Source: Mycocentrospora acerina
Taxonomy: Eukaryota > Ascomycota > Dothideomycetes > Pleosporales
Length of the DNA stretch: 64,000 nucleotides
Assembly (NCBI GenBank): GCA_022701365.1
Contig: JAKUHH010000290.1
Coordinates: 475,417 to 539,416, forward strand
Direction of reading: 5' to 3'
Positions 56,997 to 64,000 of this stretch are shown here, piece after piece. Below the pieces are notes generated by a model, which worked only from the letters and a program-made list of their open reading frames with translations, searched no databases and was not told the origin of the DNA. Both the position numbers and the translations under genes were made by a program. Numbering within the stretch: the stretch's first letter is position 1; each line of letters begins with the position of its first letter.

Positions 56997-57880
56997 ATGT
57001 TCATCCTCGTATGTAGTATCAGGTGCTAACGCAGAAAATTCCAGCAGTCCCTGACTTTGCACCAGACGACGATTGAAGACTTGATCCAAATCAAGCCGCA
57101 AGACTTTGAAAAGCCTAGTGCCCAAGCAATAAAGGATGCCATCAACGAAAAGTATGCGAATAAGATTGTTCCAAACGTCGGCTTGTGTATATGCCTTTGG
57201 GATATACTCACCTCGACTGAAGGCCTTATAGGACACGGAACTGGACTTGTAAATGTCAATAGTAGGTCTATTTCCTGAATCATGTTGTCAATTTACATGT
57301 TTACACCGTCCACTCTATTGGCACTCTGTGCCACGAGTTCATCTCGTCCTCTTTACCTACTCGCATTCTCATCTATTATTTCTCACATTACGTAGTCGAA
57401 TTTCGCATGGCTATATTCCGCCCCTTCCGCGGCGAGATTATACACGGCCGCATCAAGAACTCCACTCCAGAGGGCATAACTATTGATCTTGAATTCACTT
57501 CCGAGGTCTTCATTCCCTTTCAAAACCTGTTCGAAAATTCCGAGTTCTCTCCAGCCGAGAATGTGTGGGTCTGGAATTCTGACGGCACAGAGCTGTTCCT
57601 CGACAAAGGGGAGCCATGTTTATTCAGAGTTGAGCAAGAGGAGTGGATCGATCAACGACCAACTATCGTGCAGAAAGATGAGAAGGGTGAGATTATTGAG
57701 GAGCGGGGAACGGCTTGGAGAGTGATTGTGAGTTTTTGAAGCTATGTAGCAGCCATGTCAGTGCACTAATCCACGACACAGGGCTCGATGAACCAGGCTG
57801 GTCTAGGGCCGACACTTTGGTGGGGCGAGCAAGAAGAGGAGGAAGGTGAGGAAGACGATGCTCAAATGGACGATGCATAA
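56997..57880 (+). CDS. RPC25: RNA polymerase III subunit RPC25 (RPC8), 4 exons with a 12-nt first exon
   Basis: The Pol III stalk subunit related to Rpb7, needed for initiation with Rpc17. Exons 56997-57008, 57066-57261, 57396-57727 and 57782-57880 give 212 residues, the same length as the yeast protein. Exon 1 encodes only MFIL; splicing to the acceptor at 57065 gives MFILTTIEDLIQI, which fits the family start. The N-terminal Rpb7 fold has KIVPNVGLCICLWDI and the OB-fold part has VEFRMAIFRPFRGEI-like sequence (first residue Ile after splicing), then VWVWNSDGTELF and the family-specific end GSMNQAGLGPTLWWG. An acidic tail closes the protein. Two nearer acceptors at 57044 and 57047 would leave introns of 36 and 39 bp and are less likely. 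Confidence 0.93.
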
Positions 57881-57993
57881 CAACAAGGACCTCGACAACA
57901 CGACATGTACAGACAACGTACTAGTTACTACTTCTGATATCTAAAGTCTTAAGCACGTTTCAATGCCACCCCAAATTCAACCCCCTCTTCTCT

Positions 57994-58929
57994 TTACTTG
58001 TTTTCCTTCCTGAGCTTATCCACACTTCTTTTCCCTACCCTCCAGCCCTCACTCTCCGCCCCTGTCGCCCCCAAGAAAAATGTTCCCGCCGTCGCATCTA
58101 TGTTCAACACCCAATTTGCCCACATCACCGCCGCCCGTCCAACCTTGCTCGCACCTCCCTCTCCCAGCGTCTTCACATCTGTCTCAGGCAGCAATCCCAC
58201 CCACGCCGGAAGCCCTTTCCCCACAGCATCGTAGTCCAGCTTTGTAATACCCTGGGTGCCAAGCTTCATCTCACCTATCACAAACTAAAAAATTGGGTTT
58301 GTTGCACTTGCCGTGCACTCCTGCGTCCCCTCTACGGTCGTATTTCTGGTGTCGAAAATAGCAAGAAACGCAACTCGCGAGTTTTCAGCATGTTCATACA
58401 CTATAGCGCCGCCGCAACTCGTTCCCACAAGCCCAGTTTTGTCGGCAGACAATTTCTCATACCCCTCTGTCCGTGCCTTCACGGCAACAAAGTCTAACAC
58501 TGCGGCTGTGTCGCCGCATGCCATCACTAGGAATTTATGGCTAGCTAGCTCAAGATTCACGTTTGCGTACTGATCTATTGTGTCATTTCGCAGACAGAGT
58601 TTCCCCACACGATGACGCGGACGAGTTCGAGTACGGAGCTGAGAATCTGCGGCTGGTAGAGAGTAGATCCTGGGAGAGAGAGCGGTTGTGGAAATTGGTG
58701 AGTAGGGACCTGAGGATGCGAGGGTGATTTGGCGGGGGTTCAGGGAGGTTGATGTTTTGTAGGGTGGATGGTAAGCGGATATAGCAGCCATAATTGTGGC
58801 GGTTAGATTGAAGATTGTGATGCTTATGATAGGCGTTGGGAAGAATGATGCTCTGATCAGACTTAGATTGCTGTTGGCGAGAACAGATATCGTTTTTCTT
58901 AAACTAGCAATCCTCTTACATGTATACAT
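57994..58929 (-). pseudogene. Decayed alpha/beta hydrolase gene
   Basis: Two open stretches, 58929-58285 and 58281-57994, belong to one former gene, because the reading frame resumes directly after a TAG stop at 58285-58287. The nucleophile elbow is still visible (LVGTSCGGAIVYEHAE), and so are family segments before it (NLELASHKFLVMA) and after it (DYDAVGKGLPAWVGL and RAAVMWANWVLN), which match a fungal secreted alpha/beta-hydrolase group I recall, similar to polyester or dienelactone hydrolases. The segment VIVWGN that normally precedes the first of these lies in another frame near 58605-58640, showing a frameshift. The usual catalytic His motif is replaced by ETDVKTLGEGG. A product is unlikely. 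Confidence 0.75.
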
Positions 58930-59640
58930 TTCAAATGATGCTTCATTTCGTCAAGGCTCCGCGAATTTGCTTGAATATGTTCTTATGCTCTGTGAACGTT
59001 TTGTTTCGCCTGCTCTAAATGCATCCAGAATTTTTTTCGTAATATATAATTTTAATTGTTCTACCATAGAAATAGAATAGAATAGAATCATACTATATTC
59101 CGTTTCGCACCGTTTGACTAATCAAACCCTCTCCAAGACATTGTCGCAGAGGAGATGAACAAAGACGCCGGATTCAAGCACTCTGACACATGGACGAAGG
59201 ACCAGGCTAGATAGCGCCTTTTCTTCAAGCACGATCTTTTCAATAACACCATTTTTACCTCTTAAGGTGCCTTAAAGACGATCCATCAAATTTACATCCA
59301 AAATTTTCGAATCATCGAAAGCAGAAAGCAGTACACGTGACCATCTTCCAAAAGGGGTTAATCCCAAACTGTGCCTCGGCTTCTCCGCGTTTTTGACTCC
59401 ACAGCGCTCTCAGACAAGGATGCGGGCGCGGTCAATAACGCGATCTAGTAAGACGACCGAGAGGCTTTACTGATCCATGGAAAGTGTGCGGTATCCTTCT
59501 TCCCCCGTCCCTCTTCATCCTCAATTATTTTCGCCGCCATCATCCGTGAGGTATAAAGCGCGTTGAAAGCTCCTCAGAAAAATACCTTCAGCCGTCACAA
59601 CAGAACGTCTGTTCACGCCTGAACTCCGTGCACCTCTAAA
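58930..59640. other. Intergenic region before MDR reductase
   Basis: About 710 bases. A short pentamer repeat (agaat, three to four copies) lies at 59070-59088. Otherwise only the reductase promoter is expected. Confidence 0.5.
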
Positions 59641-60975
59641 ATGCCATCTTACACATCTGTACACCTTGCCGAACGACCCCAGGACGGTATCGTTGCAGGC
59701 AAAACCTTCGCCGCAAAGCAACATCCCATCCCCCATGCCTCCTCCCTCCAAGATGGTGAAGTCCTATTCCAAACCCTTTACGCCAGTCTCGATCCCGCAA
59801 TGCGAGGCTGGCTAAACCCTACACGCTCATACATTCCGCCTGGTAAGCATTCCTATGAAGAGACTTTGAGACATGCGACTAATCGCACAGCGTAGTTGAA
59901 ATCGGCGCTGTCATGCGTGGGAATGGTATTGGAATCGTCATCGCATCCAAGAGCGCAAAATTTCCCGTTGGGTCCTATGCTATCGGTATGTGCGGATGGT
60001 CTGAATATGCCGTCTTGAAGGAGAAGTTCCTCGAATCTTTGGATTTGCCTTCTGGCGCTGTGCCCACCGACGCGCTCGGTGTGCTCGGAATGACGGGCCT
60101 CACGGCGTACTTCGGCATCCTGGATATTGGAAAGGTCAAGGCTGGCGACTTTGTGGTCGTTTCTGGTGCGGCAGGCGCGACAGGAAGCGTAGTAGGACAG
60201 ATTGCTAAGTTGAAGGGTGCAAAGGTTCTGGGTCTTGCTGGCGAGGACAGTAAGGTGGAGTGGTTGAAGCAGGATCTGGGTTTTGATGAGGCTTTGAACT
60301 ACAAAGATCCCGATTTCGCGAAGAAATTCAAGGCTGCAACAAAGGTATGGCATCGGTGTAAAAACGAAAAGTTTATAATTAATTCCTCACAGGACTTAAT
60401 TGACGTCTATTTTGACAATGGTATATCTGCCATATCCCACTCCACACCCGAAGATCCCGACTAACTTATTCATCTAGTCGGTGGTGAGATTCTTGACCTA
60501 GCTCTTTCGCGAGCGAAACCCTTCTCCCGTTTCGTGATGTGCGGTGCAATCAGCGAATACAATAAGAAGAAGCCTCAGGGTCCCAAGGTTCGTCTGCCAT
60601 CTACCAAACCTTAACCTATATCTCCTTCTCCTATTTCCTACTTATCAATTGTGGACAGAATTACCTCATGATCATCTCGATGCGCATCCGTATGCAAGGC
60701 TTCATCGTCTTCGACTATGAGGACCAGTACTCTGCGGCTCGCAAGGAACTCGCGCAATGGCTATCCGAGGGGAAGCTCAAGCGCAAAGAGACGATTATCA
60801 AGGGTGGGATACGAAAGGCAGAGGAGGCACTTGTGGGGCTATTTGAGGGCAAGAACAGAGGTAAATCCTAATCGGAGATAGATTGTTAGATATTTTTAAT
60901 TGTTACTAACCCTTTCTTACAGGAAAAACGATGGTGGAGGTTGCGAGTCCGGAGGACGTGAAAGCAAAGCTGTAG
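59641..60975 (+). CDS. NADP-dependent medium-chain reductase, prostaglandin reductase/CurA type, 6 exons
   Basis: A zinc-independent reductase of 347 residues that reduces alkenal or enone double bonds. Exons 59641-59842, 59896-60344, 60393-60420, 60478-60587, 60659-60860 and 60923-60975 all join in frame; exon 3 is only 28 nt. Family marks are the N-terminal LDPAMRGW, the domain link GMTGLTAYFGI, the nucleotide motif VSGAAGATGSVVGQIAK and the later DVYFDNVGGEIL, MCGAISEYN and RIRMQGFIVFDY. No zinc-binding Cys cluster is present, as expected for this subgroup. Physiological substrate unknown. Confidence 0.94.
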
Positions 60976-61034
60976 AAGGGTATATTGGATAAGATATCAA
61001 AGGAATCTGAAATCTAGATTTTCAAATTGCCAAA

Positions 61035-61919
61035 TTAAATAGTAGACCAAGCGTTATCGATTGGCATCAATACACCACTGACTTTCTTTGCATCATCAGA
61101 TGCGAGAAATAGGATACCATTCGCAACGTCATCTGTACCAACACTTTGTTGGGGTTGGCCATTTGTGTCTACCCCAGTATGGAGCCCAATTACACCACTA
61201 TTGAAATCAGTACGGGTGAACTAGGTGAACAAAGGGGTAAAGACTTACGCGCATGCCTGATACGCATCCATATCCATGTTTTTGCCTATGGATGACGCAA
61301 TGTTTGTCGCCACACCTAATATTATGTTGGCAGAGCGTTGAGTATATAGAAAAAGATGTTTCTTACCTCCAGGAAGAATTGCGTTGCAGCGTATATTATC
61401 ATTGTGAAACCGCCATGCCACATTCTTCGTTGCACCCACAAGTCCATGTTTGCTCGCTGTGTACGCAATGCCTGCCACTGCACCAGAAAGACTCGCGTAG
61501 CTAGCAACATTGACAATCGCGCCACCACCATGCTCCTTCATACTTGGTAATACCGCCGTCATTAATCGCACTGGGACCGTCAAGTTAATAGTCATCACAC
61601 GCTCCCAATCTGCGTCTTGCACTGTGTCCGCACTGGCAAATGAATCCATGACCCCTGCAACATTGGCCAAGACATCAATCTTGGGACCATACTTTGCGAT
61701 GCAAGCAGCGACAGCCTCTTCGGCTGCTTTGGGTTCCGCGAGATTGGATTGGTGGAATGTAAACGCGGCAGTCTGGGATTCATCTAGCTCTTGTTTAAAG
61801 AGTGAAATGTCGACGCCGAAGACTGTAGCTTTACGGGATAGCAAGAGGAGCGTGGTGGCAAGTCCGATGCCGCTGCTGCAGCCGGTGATGAAGACGATTT
61901 TGTTTTGGAAGGATGCCAT
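61035..61919 (-). CDS. Short-chain dehydrogenase/reductase, 3 exons
   Basis: Exons 61919-61367, 61315-61249 and 61197-61035 give 260 residues. The Rossmann motif is FITGCSSGIGLA, followed by NVAGVM (a variant of NNAG), the catalytic Ser in IVNVASYASLSG and the YxxxK pair in AYTASKHG, and the C-terminal segment VANGILFLASDDAKKVSG. The enzyme is a classical SDR that uses NAD(P)(H) to oxidise or reduce an alcohol or ketone. An in-frame ATG upstream would add 40 residues; 61919 is preferred because the fold starts there. It is convergent with the MDR reductase, 60 bases apart, and is the last gene before the AT-rich tract. Confidence 0.92.
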
Positions 61920-62579
61920 ATTGAGAAATTCAATGATATCGTTCTTCACATCAGACGAGACTTGACCAGTTATATATATTATGGTCGAGCCTTCCAAGAT
62001 CCATGGCAGTAGGCTTGCCGTATACCGTATACTAAGCATAGGGCACAGAGCACATTCGTAACCAAAACAGGATGTACGCTATTCCAAAATTGATCTAGTT
62101 GACCCAAATAAACAACTAGCTAAGCAAACATTTAGGCGTGCCCTATCAAAGAGATCCCACTACGATAGAGCGGGTTCTCTTGAGCGGAAGAGTAAGGCCG
62201 AGGTGAACCGATGCATATTCACCAATACACTTGTCACACGTTAAGAAAGATCGATGGAATGTCCATGCGCGTGATGCCCGGATTCGCGTGACGTCCAAAA
62301 CAAAACGTACATAAAGTTCAACATAATTAAACATCATTGATGTTATATTAATTAACAAATTTGTAAAAACAAAAGCGCTCCTTTGAAACTTAGGGATGTA
62401 ACAACGCAGGTACAAAGACAGTGATCTAAATAGGGTCTGAATTGTCTACTATATGTAACGTTCACAACGTCACATCCTATCATTACCCCTTAGTCAACTA
62501 ATACCTATCTAATAGCTACCTGTTTTGTACTTGCCTTAGATAGCAATCTTAAGAAGGGGTATATAGGGTAGCAGCCTAT
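61920..62579. other. Transition zone between SDR gene and AT-rich tract
   Basis: About 660 bases of ordinary composition with no supported gene. An 8-bp perfect inverted repeat (tatatagg, 7-base loop, cctatata) at 62560-62582 lies exactly where base composition changes. Confidence 0.55.
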
Positions 62580-64000
62580 ATAGTTAAAATAAGTAGTTTT
62601 TTATGTTCTTTTATACAAGACTTATAATTATAGAGAATAGTATCTTTAGTTACTTTTTAGTCTAAGCACTTCTATATGCCTTATAGTAGACACTTTAGAC
62701 CTTATTTAAATTACTCTCTTAAAACTTATACTATTATATTATAGAGAAAAATTTATTTTAGCTAAAAATAACCTTTAAATAATATTAGTACTTAATTTAT
62801 TTAGATTATATCTATGTTTAATTTAATTTAGAACTAATTTAGATTATACTATTATATCTAGCATTTAATTATAGCTAGGATTTCTATAATTTCTTAATAA
62901 CTAAAAGGTTTTAGTTTAGAATATGTTAGACTACTATATTTAAATTACATTAAAATAGCTATATAAAATTATATTAAAGTAGTAACTTAGACACTACTAA
63001 GAACTTAGTAGAATTAAATATAACTCTAATATCTGCTGCTATTACTTTAAGATTAAAGGAACTAACTTAAAGATTAGTATATATTTAAAGCTTAACTTTA
63101 AGAGTATTAGTAAAAGTATCTAATTTTACTTTATCTTTTAATTTAGTAAAAACTAGTATAGAATTTATACTAGATTTAGACTAAAGAAAGTAAGACTTAA
63201 CTTTACTAGTAGCTTAGCTTTATATAGAAATCTAAAAACTATAATAAGATATAATTACTCTAGACTATCTTTTACTAAGTAGTAAATAACTACTTCCTCT
63301 TTTAGAATAAGCTTAACTATAAAAGTTCTAATTTAAATTTTTAAATAATAATACTATATATATAAAACTATCTAAAAAAACACTTACAATTAATAATTTT
63401 AATAATACTTATTACTTAACTTTTTACTAAAACTAAGCCTTTATTTAAAACTAATTAGAGATTAATACAGACTACTTTTAGAGCAAGCATGCTTATATAG
63501 TATTAGTTAAGAGATATACTTTTAGCCTAGCTAAAGAGTACCTAAAGCTTTAACACTTCTCTAATATTTTACTAAACTATTTTAAAATTATAAAAGATAT
63601 TATAACTTACTTAAGATATATTTTATTTTAAATATAAGAGAAATAAAAATAAAACTACTTTTAAAAACTCTTTATAAATAAATTAAATTCTTTTTTTACT
63701 TTTAAAGTATAGTTCTTTAGTACTACTATAAAAAGATATATGCTAAGATTTAAATAGTTTTAATACTAATAAATAAAGACTATACTAACTTTATAGATAC
63801 TTAACTTTAGTTTTAAGTAATAATAGAACAACTATTTTAAGCTTATAGTTAAATAACTAATAGTGTTTAATATAAAATAAAAAAACTATCTTTTAGTCTC
63901 TACTGCAGGAGCTATAACTTATATAATATATAAACTTAGTTAGTTTTATTTAGGTCTTACTTAGAGGTCTTTAATAAGAATAAGCTATTTTTTTTTTTTT
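62580..64000. repeat. AT-rich, TpA-rich tract, probably RIP-degraded repeat
   Basis: The last 1.4 kb drop to roughly a quarter GC or less and are dominated by TpA, with few CpA and TpG, on both strands. There is no open frame of 60 codons. This is the signature of repeat-induced point mutation acting on duplicated DNA such as a retrotransposon, forming an AT isochore. The original element cannot be recognised. The tract runs off the window and ends in a poly-T run; no telomere repeat is seen. Confidence 0.82.

Noticed and set aside
63900..64000. Window end as a telomere
   Set aside because: No TTAGGG-type repeat; only AT-rich sequence and a poly-T run.

Overview
The window is nuclear DNA from a filamentous ascomycete, most likely a dothideomycete of the Pleosporales type. 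The evidence is dense genes on both strands, introns mostly 45-120 bp with GT..CTAAC/CTGAC..AG signals, fungal-specific families (LRG1-type LIM-RhoGAP, Git3-like receptor, LaeA-like methyltransferase, fungal tyrosinase), a standard genetic code, and a terminal AT-rich tract that looks like DNA hit by repeat-induced point mutation (RIP). The class-level assignment is inference. No rRNA, tRNA or CRISPR was recognised.

Left part (1-24 kb), mostly metabolic and sparse: the 5' part of a xanthine dehydrogenase (cut by the window start), a patatin-like phospholipase, a phenol-hydroxylase-type FAD monooxygenase, a 2-oxoglutarate/Fe(II) dioxygenase, a cysteine-rich single-pass membrane protein, a LanC-like protein, a seven-exon tyrosinase and a trans-aconitate-type methyltransferase. 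Gene-poor gaps of 1-3 kb separate several of them.

Middle (24-45 kb), housekeeping and signalling: a five-exon LIM-RhoGAP (LRG1 type) faces the Pol II subunit RPB4 across 1.4 kb packed with simple repeats. A Git3-like receptor follows, then a compact group of a zinc alcohol dehydrogenase, an aromatic-ring-type FAD monooxygenase and a divergent LaeA-like methyltransferase. Next come an F-box-like gene with an unexplained in-frame stop, a complex I accessory subunit and a She3-like coiled-coil protein.

Right part (45-64 kb): 5.9 kb without recognisable genes, a phosphoinositide phospholipase C, a small two-exon cupin, a NUFIP1/CCCH protein, the Pol III subunit RPC25 with a 12-nt first exon, a decayed alpha/beta hydrolase, an MDR reductase, an SDR, and then the AT-rich tract from about 62.58 kb to the end.

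Most multi-exon models were rebuilt by hand from splice signals plus family conservation; reading frames were checked across every junction except one in the F-box-like gene. Two genes need GC-AG introns. No clearly new defence or mobile system was found. The better leads are the repeat-filled divergent promoter, the minisatellite intron, the ADH/monooxygenase/LaeA-like group, the LanC-tyrosinase neighbourhood and the decaying accessory genes beside the AT-rich tract.
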